DNA of 44,232 nt, taken from NCBI RefSeq assembly GCF_002154375.1, contig NZ_MUND01000043.1:1-44232 (forward strand), in the 5' to 3' direction. Positions 22,409 to 32,751 of the stretch are shown one piece after another. Positions within the stretch are counted from its first letter, which is position 1; each line of letters opens with the position of its first letter. The DNA is from Streptomyces glaucescens. GTDB taxonomy: Bacteria > Actinomycetota > Actinomycetes > Streptomycetales > Streptomycetaceae. The translations under genes were made by a program, and so were the position numbers. The notes below the pieces were generated by a model that had not been told where the DNA came from, made no database searches, and saw nothing but the letters and a program-made list of their open reading frames with translations.

Positions 22409-24358
22409 TCACGCTCCCTTCGCCGTGCGGCGGTCGGTGGGCTGCGTCACCCGGTCGAGCATCAGCCCCAGGCAGACGATCGCGGCACCGGCGACCAGGC
22501 CGGTCGCGAGGTCGCCCTGGGCGAGGCCGAAGACGACGTCGTAGCCGAGTGCGCCGCCGCCGACCAGGCCGCCGATGATGACGACGGCGAGGACGAGCAC
22601 CACGCCCTGGTTGACCGCGAGCAGCAACGAGCGCCGGGCGAGCGGGAGCTGCACCTGCCGCAGCTGCTGGCCGCTGGTCGCGCCGAGCGAGCGGGCCGAC
22701 TCCAGTGCGGCCGGGTCGACCTGGCGCAGGCCCTGCGCGGTGATGCGGACGACGGCGGGCAGGGCGTAGACGACGGCCGCGGCGACGGCCGGGGCGCGGC
22801 CGACACCGGCGAGCGCGACGACCGGGATCAGGTACACGAACTGCGGCATCGTCTGGCAGACGTCCAGGACCGGCCTCAGCAGCCGTTCGACACGGTCGCT
22901 GCGGGCCGCCGCGACACCGGTCGCCACGCCCAGCACGAGGGTGACGGCGACCGCGGCCAGCACCTGAGACAGAGTGTCCAGCGACGGCTCCCACACCCCG
23001 AGGACGCCGATCGCGGCCATCGCGAGCACGGCGGTCAGCGTGGTGCGCCAGGTGCCGATCAGCCAGGCCAGCGCCGCGACCACCAGCAGCACCGACCACC
23101 AGGGCAGCCACTGCAGGCCGTCCCGGAGCGGGTCGAGCACCCAGGTGGTGAAGCGGCCCGCCCAGTCGGCGGTGCCGCCGATGACGGGGACCCCGGTGTA
23201 GAGGTGCCCGGTCATCCAGTCGACGGCCCGGTTGACCGGCTCGGCGATGTTCACCGTCCACGCGTCCGGCCAGTCGGTACGGCCCGTCAGGCGCCCGGCG
23301 ACCGCAACGGCCACGGCGGCGCCCAGCGCGAAGGGCCACGCCCTCCGGCCGGTCGAGGCCGCGCCCGCACCGGGCGCACCCGATCCCGCCGCGCCCGTCA
23401 CCCGGTCGAGGACGACCGCCAGCAGCACGATCGGGATGCCCGCCGCCAGCGCGGCGCCCACGTCGACCGAGGCCAGCGCCTGGTAGACGCGGTCACCGAG
23501 GCCGCCGGCGCCGATGACCGAGGCGATCACCGCCATGGACAGCGCCATCATGATCGTCTGGTTGACGCCGAGCAGGAGCTCCTTGCGGGCCAGCGGGATC
23601 CGGGCGGTCAGCAGCCGCTGCCGGGACGTCGCGCCCAGCGACTCCACCGCCTCCAGGACGCCCCGGTCGGCGCCGCGCAGTCCGAGCGCGGTGAGCCGGG
23701 CCATGGGCGGGGCGGCGTAGACGACGGTGGCGAGGACGGCGGCGGGCACGCCGATGCCGAAGACCAGCACGACCGGCAGCAGGTAGGCGAACGCGGGGAG
23801 CACCTGCATGGTGTCCAGGACGGGCCGCAGCATCCGGTCCAGCCGGTCCGACAGCCCGGCGGCGAGCCCCAGCAGGGCGCCCACCGCGACCGACGCGAGC
23901 ACCGCGACCGCCATCAGGGCCAGCGTCTGCATGGTCGGCACCCACATGCCGAGCAGCCCGCAGGCGAGGAACGCGGCCGCCGTGCCCAGTGCGAGCCGCA
24001 CCCCCGCGGCCCGCCAGGCGACGAAGGCGCAGAGCGCCGTCACGCCCGCCCAGCCGGCGGCCAGGAGGGCGAGGTAGACGGCGCGGACGCAGAGCACGAC
24101 CGCGTTGCTGACGTGGCCGAAGAAGTAGAGGAACAGCGGGTGGCTGTCCCGGTTGTCGATGATCCAGTCGCTGGTGTCGGTGAGCGGGCCGGACAGGTCG
24201 ACGGTCAGCGCGTCGGGCCAGGTGCCGCTCGCCCAGCGGGCGTGGGCCAGCGGGACGAGGACCAGCGCGACGAGCGCGAGGGCCGCCAGCTTGGCCGCGG
24301 CGCGGTTCCTCAGGAGCGCGGGCAGGGTGCGCGCCGGGGTCGCGGTGATCGTCGCCAT
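22409..24358 (-). CDS. Glycine betaine/choline ABC transporter, fused double permease
   Basis: The 649-residue protein contains two ProW/OpuAB-like permease units in tandem. Each has five to seven hydrophobic helices and an EAA-type coupling loop: EAVESLGATSRQRLLTARIPLARKE in the first half and ESARSLGATSGQQLRQVQLPLARRS in the second. Each unit also has LDTMQVLPAFAYLLPVV- or LDVCQTMPQFVYLIPVV-like helices. Single-permease homologues are about 280-300 residues, so this is a fusion supplying both transmembrane halves of one transporter. The stop is two bases from the binding-protein start, and the ATG overlaps the ATPase stop (ATGA). Confidence 0.88.
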   Translation of the reverse strand: MATITATPARTLPALLRNRAAAKLAALALVALVLVPLAHARWASGTWPDALTVDLSGPLTDTSDWIIDNRDSHPLFLYFFGHVSNAVVLCVRAVYLALLAAGWAGVTALCAFVAWRAAGVRLALGTAAAFLACGLLGMWVPTMQTLALMAVAVLASVAVGALLGLAAGLSDRLDRMLRPVLDTMQVLPAFAYLLPVVLVFGIGVPAAVLATVVYAAPPMARLTALGLRGADRGVLEAVESLGATSRQRLLTARIPLARKELLLGVNQTIMMALSMAVIASVIGAGGLGDRVYQALASVDVGAALAAGIPIVLLAVVLDRVTGAAGSGAPGAGAASTGRRAWPFALGAAVAVAVAGRLTGRTDWPDAWTVNIAEPVNRAVDWMTGHLYTGVPVIGGTADWAGRFTTWVLDPLRDGLQWLPWWSVLLVVAALAWLIGTWRTTLTAVLAMAAIGVLGVWEPSLDTLSQVLAAVAVTLVLGVATGVAAARSDRVERLLRPVLDVCQTMPQFVYLIPVVALAGVGRAPAVAAAVVYALPAVVRITAQGLRQVDPAALESARSLGATSGQQLRQVQLPLARRSLLLAVNQGVVLVLAVVIIGGLVGGGALGYDVVFGLAQGDLATGLVAGAAIVCLGLMLDRVTQPTDRRTAKGA

Positions 24359-25635
24359 CAGACCGCCTCCGGGTGCGGGCTGGCGTCGGGGCGCTTCGCC
24401 GGCCCGCGCCGGCGGGAGGCCACAGCGTCCACCCGGGCCGCCCCGGTGACGCGGCCGTCCCCGACTCCGTCGGCTCGGCCGCCCGCGGTCGCGTCGGCGC
24501 GTACGTCCTCACCGGCACCCGGGACCGCGTCGGCGCGCGCGTCATCGCCGTCGCCCGCGGCCACCTCGTCGCGGCGGGCGGGGGCCACGCCCGCCACCAC
24601 GTCCAGCAGCCCCTCGTGGTCCACGACGCCCAGGCAGCGCGGGCCGTCCATCACCCGCGCGGGTCCGCCGCTGCGGGCGACGGCCTCGATGGCCTCCGCC
24701 ACGGTCGCGCGCGGGGACACGGCGGGCCCGCTCCCGGCCTCCTCCACGGACGCGGCGCGCATGGCCGCGCGGACGGTCATGACCTGTTCGCGCGGCACGT
24801 CGCGGACGAACTCGCGGACGTAGTCGTCGGCCGGGGAGCCGACGATCTCCTCCGGCGTGCCCAGCTGCACGATCCGGCCGTCACGCATCAGCGCGATCCG
24901 GTCGCCGAGTTTGAGGGCCTCGCTGAGGTCGTGGGTGATGAAGACCATCGTGCGGCCCTCCTCGCGGTGCAGCCGGACGACCTCCTCCTGCATGTCCCGC
25001 CGGATCAGCGGGTCGAGGGCGCTGAACGGCTCGTCGAAGAGCAGCACCTCGGGGTCCACGGCCAGGGCCCGGGCCAGACCGACGCGCTGCTGCTGGCCGC
25101 CGGAGAGCTGGCCCGGCCGCCGCTGCTCCATGCCCTCAAGGCCGACCTTGGCGACGACCTCGGCGGCCTTGGCGCGCCGTTCGGCCCTGCCCATGCCCTG
25201 GATCTCCAGGCCGTAGGCGACATTGTCGAGGACCGTGCGGTGCGGGAGCAGGCCGAAGTGCTGGAAGACCATCGCCGCACGGTGCCGGCGCAGTTCGCGC
25301 AGCCGGGCCTTGTCCATGGCGCGGACGTCCTCGCCGTCGATGGCGATGGTGCCGGCGGTCGGCTCGATCAGCCGGGTCAGACAGCGCACCAGGGTGGACT
25401 TGCCGGAGCCGGACAGGCCCATGACCACGAAGACCTCGCCCTTGCGGACGTCGAAGGAGACGTCCCGGACGGCCGCCGTGCAGCCGGTGCGGGCGCGCAG
25501 CTCGGCGGGGGCGAGGGCGGTCAGTTCGGGGTCGGCGGGGACCCGGTCTGCCTTGGGGCCGAACACCTTCCACAGGCCGTCGACCGAGAAGACGGGCGGC
25601 GTGAGGGTTTCGGGAGTGGGGTGGGCGGTACTCAT
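24358..25635 (-). CDS. Glycine betaine/choline ABC transporter ATP-binding protein
   Basis: The 425-residue OpuAA/ProV-type ATPase has Walker [11 protein letters not shown]-loop [10 protein letters not shown], signature [15 protein letters not shown], Walker [13 protein letters not shown] and the switch histidine ITHDLSEA. ProV-like proteins normally carry two CBS domains that sense ionic strength. Here only one CBS-like stretch is apparent ([19 protein letters not shown] ... [13 protein letters not shown]), and the remaining ~70 residues are Ala/Asp/Arg-rich low complexity. It overlaps betA and the permease by four bases on either side. Confidence 0.9.
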   Translation of the reverse strand: MSTAHPTPETLTPPVFSVDGLWKVFGPKADRVPADPELTALAPAELRARTGCTAAVRDVSFDVRKGEVFVVMGLSGSGKSTLVRCLTRLIEPTAGTIAIDGEDVRAMDKARLRELRRHRAAMVFQHFGLLPHRTVLDNVAYGLEIQGMGRAERRAKAAEVVAKVGLEGMEQRRPGQLSGGQQQRVGLARALAVDPEVLLFDEPFSALDPLIRRDMQEEVVRLHREEGRTMVFITHDLSEALKLGDRIALMRDGRIVQLGTPEEIVGSPADDYVREFVRDVPREQVMTVRAAMRAASVEEAGSGPAVSPRATVAEAIEAVARSGGPARVMDGPRCLGVVDHEGLLDVVAGVAPARRDEVAAGDGDDARADAVPGAGEDVRADATAGGRADGVGDGRVTGAARVDAVASRRRGPAKRPDASPHPEAV

Positions 25636-27164
25636 CGGGCGTCACCACCGATCAGGTCGACGGCGCGCTCCCCGACCATCAGCACCCCGATCATCGGGTT
25701 GACGGCGGTCATGGTCGGGAAGACGGAGGCGTCGGCGATCCGGATGCCCTCCAGGCCGCGGATGCGCAGTTCGGGGTCGACGACAGCCGTGTCGTCGTCG
25801 ACGGCACCCATCTTGCAGGTGCCGGCCGGGTGGTAGACGGTGTGCGCGACCTTGCGGGCGTACTCGCTCAGCTCGGCGTCGCCGACGACCTCGGGCCCGG
25901 GGCACACCTCGCGCTTGAGCCAGCCGGCCAGCGGCTCGGTCTTGGCGATCTCGCGGGCGATGCGGATGCCGTCGACGAGGGTGCGGCCGTCGTAGTCGTC
26001 CTCGTCGGTGAAGTAGCGGAAGTCGAGGGCGGGCTTCACGGCCGGGTCCGGGCTGGTCAGGTACAGCCGGCCGCGGCTCTTCGGCTTGGGGATGTTCGGG
26101 GTCATGGACACCCCGTACGGCGGCCGCTCGTAGCCCAGGCGTTCCGGGTTGTCCGTGAAGGGGATCTGGTAGAAGTGGAACATCAGGTCGGGGCCCTGGT
26201 GTCCGGGGTCGCGGCGCACGAACAGGCCGGCGTCGGAGTCCATCGCGGAGTTCTCCGGGATGGGGCCGTGGGTCTCCCAGACGATCACCGACTCGGGGTG
26301 GTCGAGCAGGTTCTCGCCGACGCCCGGCAGATCGTGGACCACGGGCAGCCCGAGCGCCTCCAGGTCCGCCGCCGGTCCGATGCCGGAGTGCAGCAGCAGC
26401 CGCGGGGAGTCGATCGCGCCCGCGCACAGCACGACCTCGTTGCGGGCCCGGATCAGCAGTTCCTCGCCGTCCTTGGTGCGCACGTGGACGCCCTCGGCGC
26501 GGGTGCCGTCCAGCTCCAGCCGGTACGCCCAGGTCTCCAGCAGGATCGTGAGGTTGGGGCGCTCGTCCATCACGGGGTGCAGGTACGCCACCGACGCGGA
26601 GGACCGCTTGTTGTCCTCCGGGTGGTAGGCGAGGTCGAAGAAGCCGACGCCGTCGGTGAACGGCTTCCTGTTGAAGCCCTCGACGCGCGGCACGCCGAGC
26701 GCGGCCTGCGCGGCGTCGACGAAGTCGCGGGCGATGGCGTTGCGGTCCTTCTCGTCGACCGGGACGATGTTGTTCTTCAGGCGCGCGAAGTACGCCTCCA
26801 TGGGCACCGAGCCCCAGCCCTTGGCGCCCGCCTCCTCCCACTCGTCCCAGTCGGACGGCAGCGGCTTGAAGGCGATCAGCGTGTTGTGGGAGGAGCAGCC
26901 GCCGAGGACGCGGGCGCGGCTGTGCCGGATGTGGGAGTTGCCGCGGGGCTGTTCCACGGTCGGGTAGTCGTAGTCGAGTTCGCCGCCGAGCAGGCCCATC
27001 CAGCGGCGCAGGGTGAGCACGTCGTCGCGGCCGACATCGCTGGGGCCGCCCTCGATGACGGCGACGGTGACGTCCGGGTCCTCGGTCAGCCGGGAGGCGA
27101 TGACGGAGCCTGCCGTGCCGCCGCCGATGACGACGTAGTCGTAGACGTGGTTGTTCTCGGGCAT
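25632..27164 (-). CDS. betA: Choline dehydrogenase-like GMC oxidoreductase
   Basis: The 510-residue flavoprotein is a GMC oxidoreductase. It has FAD motif [16 protein letters not shown] (about residues 11-26), the GMC signature region [13 protein letters not shown], the second signature [16 protein letters not shown], and the C-terminal HPAGTCKMG with [11 protein letters not shown]. In this operon it most likely oxidises choline to betaine aldehyde. Other alcohols are possible, since GMC specificity is hard to read. The ATG at 27164 has a CTGGAG ribosome-binding site. It lies between betB (47-bp gap) and the ATPase gene (ATGA overlap). Confidence 0.87.
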   Translation of the reverse strand: MPENNHVYDYVVIGGGTAGSVIASRLTEDPDVTVAVIEGGPSDVGRDDVLTLRRWMGLLGGELDYDYPTVEQPRGNSHIRHSRARVLGGCSSHNTLIAFKPLPSDWDEWEEAGAKGWGSVPMEAYFARLKNNIVPVDEKDRNAIARDFVDAAQAALGVPRVEGFNRKPFTDGVGFFDLAYHPEDNKRSSASVAYLHPVMDERPNLTILLETWAYRLELDGTRAEGVHVRTKDGEELLIRARNEVVLCAGAIDSPRLLLHSGIGPAADLEALGLPVVHDLPGVGENLLDHPESVIVWETHGPIPENSAMDSDAGLFVRRDPGHQGPDLMFHFYQIPFTDNPERLGYERPPYGVSMTPNIPKPKSRGRLYLTSPDPAVKPALDFRYFTDEDDYDGRTLVDGIRIAREIAKTEPLAGWLKREVCPGPEVVGDAELSEYARKVAHTVYHPAGTCKMGAVDDDTAVVDPELRIRGLEGIRIADASVFPTMTAVNPMIGVLMVGERAVDLIGGDAR

Positions 27165-27211
27165 GGGGGTACTCCAGGTGGGGCTGGTGCGCGAAGGGAG
27201 GTGAGGGGTGT

Positions 27212-28738
27212 TCAGCCGGCGAACCAGCGGACGGGCTTGGGGGCGAGGTTCTGGTAGACGTGCTTGGGCTCGCGGTACTCGGCGAGCCCGGCGGGGCCGA
27301 GTTCGCGGCCCGTTCCGCTCTTCCCGAAGCCGCCCCACTCCGCCTGTGGGAGGTAGGGGTGGAAGTCGTTGATCCAGACGGTGCCGTGCCGCAGCCGGCC
27401 CGCGACCCGGCGGGCCCGGCCCGCGTCGGCGGTCCACACGGCGCCCGCGAGGCCGTACTCGGTGTCGTTGGCCAGGGCCACGGCCTCGTCCTCGGTGCGG
27501 AACGTCTCGACGGTGACGACCGGGCCGAAGACCTCCTCGCGCACGACCCGCATCTCGCGGTGGCAGTGGTCGAGGACGGTCGGCTCGTAGAACCAGCCGG
27601 TCGCTGGGCGGACGTCGCTGGGCTGCGGGCGCTTGCCGCCGCACCGCAGTACGGCGCCTTCCGCCAGCGCGGAGGCCACGTACGCCTCGACCTTCGCGCG
27701 GTGCTGCTCGGAGACGAGCGGGCCGCACTCCACGCCGTCGGCGGTGCCGCGGCCGAGGCGGATCCGCTCGGCGCGGCGGGCGAGTTCGGTGACGAAGCGG
27801 TCCCGGACGGACTCCTCGACGATGAGCCGGGCGCCCGCCGAGCAGACCTGTCCGCTGTGGATGAAGGCGGCGTTGAGCGCCTGGTCGACGGCGGTGTCGA
27901 AGCCCTCCTCGGTGGCGCAGGCGTCGGCGAAGACCACGTTGGGATTCTTGCCGCCGAGTTCGAGGGCCACCTTCTTCACGGTGGGGGCCGCCGCCCGCGC
28001 CACCTTGGTGCCGCTGGCCAGGCCGCCGGTGAAGGAGACCAGGTCGACGTCGGGGTGCTCGGCGAGGCGGGCGCCGACGGTGTGGCCGGGGCCGGTGACG
28101 ATGTTGGCGACGCCCGCGGGGAGCCCGGCCTCGGCCAGCAGCCCGATCAGCGCGATGGTGGTCATGGGGGTGATCTCGCTCGGCTTGACCACGAAGGTGT
28201 TGCCGGCCGCGAGCGCCGGGGCGATCTTCCAACTCGCTTGGAGCAGCGGGTAGTTCCAGGGGGTGATCAGCGCGCAGACGCCGACCGGCTCGTGCACGAC
28301 GACGCTGTGGATGTCCGGCGAGCCCGCGTCGACGACCCGGCCGGGGGCCTCCGCGGCGACGAGGTCGGCGAAGTAGCGGAAGGCGTCGGCCACGCAGTCG
28401 ATGTCGACCCGGCCCTCCTCCACGGTCTTGCCCGCGTCGCGGCTCTCCAGCAACCCCAGTTCCTCGCGGTCTCGGACGAGGAGGTCCGCGACACGGCGCA
28501 GCAGGGCGGCGCGCTCGGCGACGGGGGTGCGCGGCCAGGCGCCGGCACCGCCGTCGAAGGCGGCGCGGGCGGCCTCGACGGCGAGGTCCGTGTCCTTCTC
28601 GTCGCCCTCGGCGACCAGGGCGAACGGTGCGGCGTCCGCGGGGTCGAGGATCGCGCGCGTGGCCCCGGAGACGGCGTGCCGCCATTCGCCCGCCGCGTGG
28701 ATGCTCTTCCGAGCCTGGAGTTCCGTACTGTCCGCCAT
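27212..28738 (-). CDS. betB: Betaine-aldehyde dehydrogenase-like ALDH
   Basis: The 508-residue aldehyde dehydrogenase has the NAD-binding block ITPWNYPLLQASWKIAPALAAGNT, the FTGG turn, the glutamate motif LELGGKNPNVVFADA and the catalytic cysteine in SGQVCSAG. EVFGPVV and the terminal PYLPQAEWGGFGKSGTGRELG are also family features. In this setting it would oxidise betaine aldehyde to glycine betaine. It is first in the operon betB-betA-ATPase-permease-lipoprotein, combining osmoprotectant synthesis with uptake. The ATG at 28738 begins MADSTELQARKSIHA. Confidence 0.88.
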   Translation of the reverse strand: MADSTELQARKSIHAAGEWRHAVSGATRAILDPADAAPFALVAEGDEKDTDLAVEAARAAFDGGAGAWPRTPVAERAALLRRVADLLVRDREELGLLESRDAGKTVEEGRVDIDCVADAFRYFADLVAAEAPGRVVDAGSPDIHSVVVHEPVGVCALITPWNYPLLQASWKIAPALAAGNTFVVKPSEITPMTTIALIGLLAEAGLPAGVANIVTGPGHTVGARLAEHPDVDLVSFTGGLASGTKVARAAAPTVKKVALELGGKNPNVVFADACATEEGFDTAVDQALNAAFIHSGQVCSAGARLIVEESVRDRFVTELARRAERIRLGRGTADGVECGPLVSEQHRAKVEAYVASALAEGAVLRCGGKRPQPSDVRPATGWFYEPTVLDHCHREMRVVREEVFGPVVTVETFRTEDEAVALANDTEYGLAGAVWTADAGRARRVAGRLRHGTVWINDFHPYLPQAEWGGFGKSGTGRELGPAGLAEYREPKHVYQNLAPKPVRWFAG

Positions 28739-28808
28739 GCCTGGTGCTGCCTTCCGTTCCTGTGCGTCCCCCGTTCAGGACCGGGAGCGCCTGCCCTTGC
28801 CCCCTTCG

Positions 28809-28825
28809 ATGCATGCGCGATCCAT
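28809..28825. promoter_or_regulatory. Imperfect inverted repeat upstream of betB
   Basis: ATGCAT (28809-28814) and ATCCAT (28820-28825) form a 6-bp arm pair with one mismatch around GCGCG, 71 bases upstream of betB. It could be an operator for the bet operon; no regulator gene is adjacent. Confidence 0.25.
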
Positions 28826-28903
28826 GGCCGAAAGTGCGCTGCGTCACTGACACTGCGGACATGTGGGGGCGAAACGTAAGCTGAAAATTGATGCGCACCA
28901 CCG

Positions 28904-28936
28904 GGTGACGCCATGGCCGCGGAGGTGACGCCATGG
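28904..28936 (+). repeat. Direct repeat duplicating a translation-start region
   Basis: GGTGACGCCATGG occurs at 28904-28916 and again at 28924-28936, 20 bp apart. Each copy contains an ATG, at 28913 and 28933. Only the second is in the frame of the secreted protein, and only it is preceded by GGAGG. Confidence 0.6.
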
Positions 28937-29739
28937 TCCGGAAGGCTCTGGCCGGCGCGCTGGCGAGCGCGGGCCTGCTGTTCTCACCCGTCTCACCGCT
29001 CTCCCTCCTCTCCCCCGCCCCGGCCGCCGCGAGCGACGCCGACGGCCGCACCGCCGCGGAACTCGCCGAACAGGCGGAGGACCACCTCCTCGACGCCGAG
29101 TCGGTCCGCCTGACCATGACCGACCGGATCGCCGAGGCCGAGGGCACCGTGACCGAGCCGTCCGCGATGGACCTCGCCCTGGACCGGGACGGCAACTGCG
29201 TCGGGACGATCGAGACCGGCGGCGAGGGCGGCGGACGCGTCGAGATCGTCAAGCGCGGCGAAGAGGTGTGGCTGAAACCGGACGCCGCGTTCTGGAAGGC
29301 CCATGTGCCCGGCGGTGAGGGCGACGCGGTGGCCGGACTGCTGAAGGACCGCTACCTGCACGGCACCACGGACGACCCCGCCCTCGAGGGCATGGCCGGC
29401 GTCTGCGATCTGGGCCGGTTCCAGCGGGAGATCGGCACCGGGGCGTCCTCCGGGGGCGCCTCCCTGATCAAGGGCGAGGAGACGACCCGGCAGGACACCG
29501 CGGTCGTCCCGCTGACGGGCGAGGAGGACGGCGGGACGGGCGAGGAGGACGGCGAGAGGACGACCCTGTACGTCACCGCCGACGCCCCCCACCGGCTGAT
29601 CGAGGCGGACCGGCGGGGCGAGGGCACCGATGTGACGCTGACCTTCGAGGACTACGGCAAGCCGGTGCCGGCCGGCACCCCGTCCCCGGCCGAGACGGTG
29701 GACATCGGCAGGCTGGAGGAGGAGCTGCTGGACGCGTGA
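28933..29739 (+). CDS. Secreted LppX/LprG-like protein without lipobox
   Basis: The 268-residue protein has a Sec signal peptide (hydrophobic to about residue 30, then APAAASDADG). The mature part resembles actinobacterial LppX/LprAFG or LolA-fold proteins, with a helix beginning at AAELAEQAEDHLLDAESVRLTM and antiparallel strands such as GRVEIVKRGEEVWLKPD and TTLYVTADAPHRLIEADRRG. There is no cysteine at the cleavage site, so it is secreted or loosely attached. LppX-type proteins bind lipids. A Glu/Gly/Asp-rich loop (about 196-208) is unusual. It is divergent from betB and followed by a strong terminator. Confidence 0.7.
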   Translation: MVRKALAGALASAGLLFSPVSPLSLLSPAPAAASDADGRTAAELAEQAEDHLLDAESVRLTMTDRIAEAEGTVTEPSAMDLALDRDGNCVGTIETGGEGGGRVEIVKRGEEVWLKPDAAFWKAHVPGGEGDAVAGLLKDRYLHGTTDDPALEGMAGVCDLGRFQREIGTGASSGGASLIKGEETTRQDTAVVPLTGEEDGGTGEEDGERTTLYVTADAPHRLIEADRRGEGTDVTLTFEDYGKPVPAGTPSPAETVDIGRLEEELLDA

Positions 29740-29766
29740 GACGCGTGGCCGGCCCCGGAACGCGGT

Positions 29767-29798
29767 GATCCCCGGGCCGCCTGGGCGGACCGGGGATC
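29767..29798. terminator. Bidirectional hairpin between secreted protein and mdh
   Basis: GATCCCCGG (29767-29775) pairs perfectly with CCGGGGATC (29790-29798), and CCGC/GCGG pair inside across one mismatch. It lies between convergent genes. Confidence 0.7.
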
Positions 29799-29857
29799 AG
29801 CGGTGGGACCGGACGGCTCAGCCGCGGAACGGCGGCTCGGCCGGGGGCCGGGGTGGC

Positions 29858-30928
<1,071 letters not shown>

Positions 30929-31032
30929 ATCCGCGGGTCAGGCTATCGCGCATCCGGGATCACCGGCCCCCGGGTCGGTGTGGCCCAGCCCACAGACCGC
31001 CCGAGTGCCACGGTTCACCACCCCGTACGGAG

Positions 31033-31079
31033 AAAAGGCGGCCGCCCGTCAGGGAGAGGGGGAGACGGAGGCGGCCGCC
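31033..31079 (-). terminator. Intrinsic terminator of the XRE/DUF2690 gene
   Basis: GGCGGCCGCC occurs at 31037-31046 and 31070-31079; it is self-complementary, so the two copies form a 10-bp stem. GTC/GAC adds pairs inside. Read on the minus strand the stem is followed by a UUUU run (AAAA at 31033-31036), rare in this GC context and typical of rho-independent termination. Confidence 0.65.
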
Positions 31080-31217
31080 GTGCGGGGGTACCGAGTCTTG
31101 CCGGACTCCCGTGGGGGTACTGTCCGCCTGCCCCGGATCGCGGCGGCCATACCTGTTTCCCCGGCACTTTTTCCGGCGGTTCTCCCGGCCGGTTTCCCAC
31201 CGGCCGGGGCCGAGCGG

Positions 31218-32408
31218 CTACGGCTGCCGGGTGCAGCCCTTCTCGCCCGAGGCCAGCGTCACGCAGGCGTTCGCCTCACCGGCGTCCTTGACGGCCACCA
31301 TCGGGGTGTACGCGCTCCTGTCGCCGGCCACGGCGACGGAGCCCTGCTGCCGGGACCTGTCCGTCGACACCTCGACCTGGTCCCCCTGCGCGGCCTGGGT
31401 GATACGGCCCCAGGCGGCGCCGCAGGCCCGGCTGTAGCGGACCTCGACGACCGTGGTGCCGACGGTGGCGGTCTGGGTGGTGGTCACCAGGTCGCCGCTG
31501 CACCCCATGCTCTCCGCGTCCTTGCCGGTGCAGCCGTCCCCGGTGCACTTCACGCCGGGCGGCGGCGCGGCGTCGGTGGTGACGGTGGGCGACGGCGGAG
31601 GCGTCGCGCCGGCCTTGTCGGCACCGCGGCCGCTGGTGACCCAGAACGCCGCGGCGGCCACGACCAGCACGCCGACGGCGCCCGCGGCGAACATGGTCGT
31701 CCGGCGCATGCCCCCTCCCGGGGGCGCGGCGGGGGCCCTCCTGGACGCCCGCCCGCCAGATCCCGCGCCACCGGCTCCCCCGCCGGCAGCCACACCGGCA
31801 CCGGCTACGGCACCGGCTCCCGCGCCGCCCGCCGGGCCGCCCCGCCTGCGGTGGCCCGTCGGGGACGGCCCGGCGTACCCGGCGACGCCCCAGGAGTTGG
31901 TGCCGGTGGAGCGCTGACCGGTCGACGGGGTCCGGGCGTCCGCGTCCGACGCGGTCGGCTGCGCCGGGACGGTCGGGGCCACACCGGCCGGGCCCGCGAG
32001 GCCGGGCGTCGCCGTGGCGCTGCCGCCGCGGCGGGCGGGCCTGCCCTTGGCGTTCGCGGGCGGCGGGCCGAACTCGCTGAGGGCGGCGCGCGCCTGGGAG
32101 ATCCGGATGGCCTCGATGGTCATGTCGTGGCGCATCTCCGAACGGCTCCAGGCGCGTTCGGCCAGCTCCCACATGGTGGTCAGATGGATCGGATGGGTGC
32201 CGGTGACCTCGGCCAGGGCCACGATCGCGCCCTTGGGCGCGAGCAGCCGGCCGCCCAGGTAACGCTCCCAGGACGTCTTGCTGTAACCGGTGCGGTCGGC
32301 GAGCGCGGCGACGCTCAGGCCGCTGCGGTCCACGAGCCGCCGCAGCTGATTGGTGAACTCCGCGATCTGCGGATCCAGTTCCTCCGGCAAGGCCTTCCAT
32401 CGAGGCAT
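31218..32408 (-). CDS. Membrane-anchored XRE-family protein with extracytoplasmic DUF2690 domain
   Basis: The 396-residue protein has an N-terminal Xre-like helix-turn-helix (about residues 18-75; LVDRSGLSVAALADRTGYSKTSWERYLGG). An Ala/Gly/Pro-rich linker follows (about 115-235), then one TM helix (about 238-258). The C-terminal domain carries paired cysteines (residues 288, 293, 303, 329; CTGDGCTGKDAESMGC) typical of DUF2690. The topology suggests a one-protein sensor linking an outside domain to a cytosolic DNA-binding domain; no ligand is known. The ATG at 32408 is preceded by GGGGGAAG. It is transcribed alone. Confidence 0.8.
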   Translation of the reverse strand: MPRWKALPEELDPQIAEFTNQLRRLVDRSGLSVAALADRTGYSKTSWERYLGGRLLAPKGAIVALAEVTGTHPIHLTTMWELAERAWSRSEMRHDMTIEAIRISQARAALSEFGPPPANAKGRPARRGGSATATPGLAGPAGVAPTVPAQPTASDADARTPSTGQRSTGTNSWGVAGYAGPSPTGHRRRGGPAGGAGAGAVAGAGVAAGGGAGGAGSGGRASRRAPAAPPGGGMRRTTMFAAGAVGVLVVAAAAFWVTSGRGADKAGATPPPSPTVTTDAAPPPGVKCTGDGCTGKDAESMGCSGDLVTTTQTATVGTTVVEVRYSRACGAAWGRITQAAQGDQVEVSTDRSRQQGSVAVAGDRSAYTPMVAVKDAGEANACVTLASGEKGCTRQP

Positions 32409-32751
32409 TGCTTCCCCCTCTTCCCCCCGGTACGTGCTTGCTGTTCCCCCGCCCACGGGGATGCGCGTCGTCAGGATCTCAGGTCCCCCGGCGACGGCAC
32501 ACCCCCGCACCGCCCCGATTGCCCGATCTGCCGCCCAATGGGCACGGTCTCGCCCGAATCAGGCGTTTTCCGATCACTCACCGGCACCGTCGTGCCGATG
32601 TGCGACAACGCGCGGACACCGTAGCGGAACGGTCACTTCCGTGCCACAGCGAACTGACAGGCGTTGATCCGGCCGTCCGACGTGCGGAAGGTTGGTCGTG
32701 GGCGGCGGCCCGTCTTCTCACGGGGGTGAGGACGGGCCGCCGCGCCGCAGG
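32409..32751. other. 343-bp intergenic region
   Basis: It holds the promoter region of the XRE gene and the terminator of the DUF3017 gene. A short inverted repeat (CGGAA/TTCCG around GGTCAC, about 32624-32641) is the only other structure I see; no gene is supported. Confidence 0.4.
32702..32743 (-). terminator. Strong terminator after DUF3017 gene
   Basis: GCGGCGGCCCGTC (32702-32714) pairs with GACGGGCCGCCGC (32731-32743), a perfect 13-bp stem, with a further CTCAC/GTGAG pairing inside the loop. It lies directly after the folD-DUF3017 operon. Confidence 0.8.

Noticed and set aside
27165..29252. N-terminal extension of the GMC oxidoreductase on the minus strand
   Set aside because: The extension overlaps betB, which is a clear aldehyde dehydrogenase; the FAD motif begins right after the ATG at 27164 with its own ribosome-binding site.
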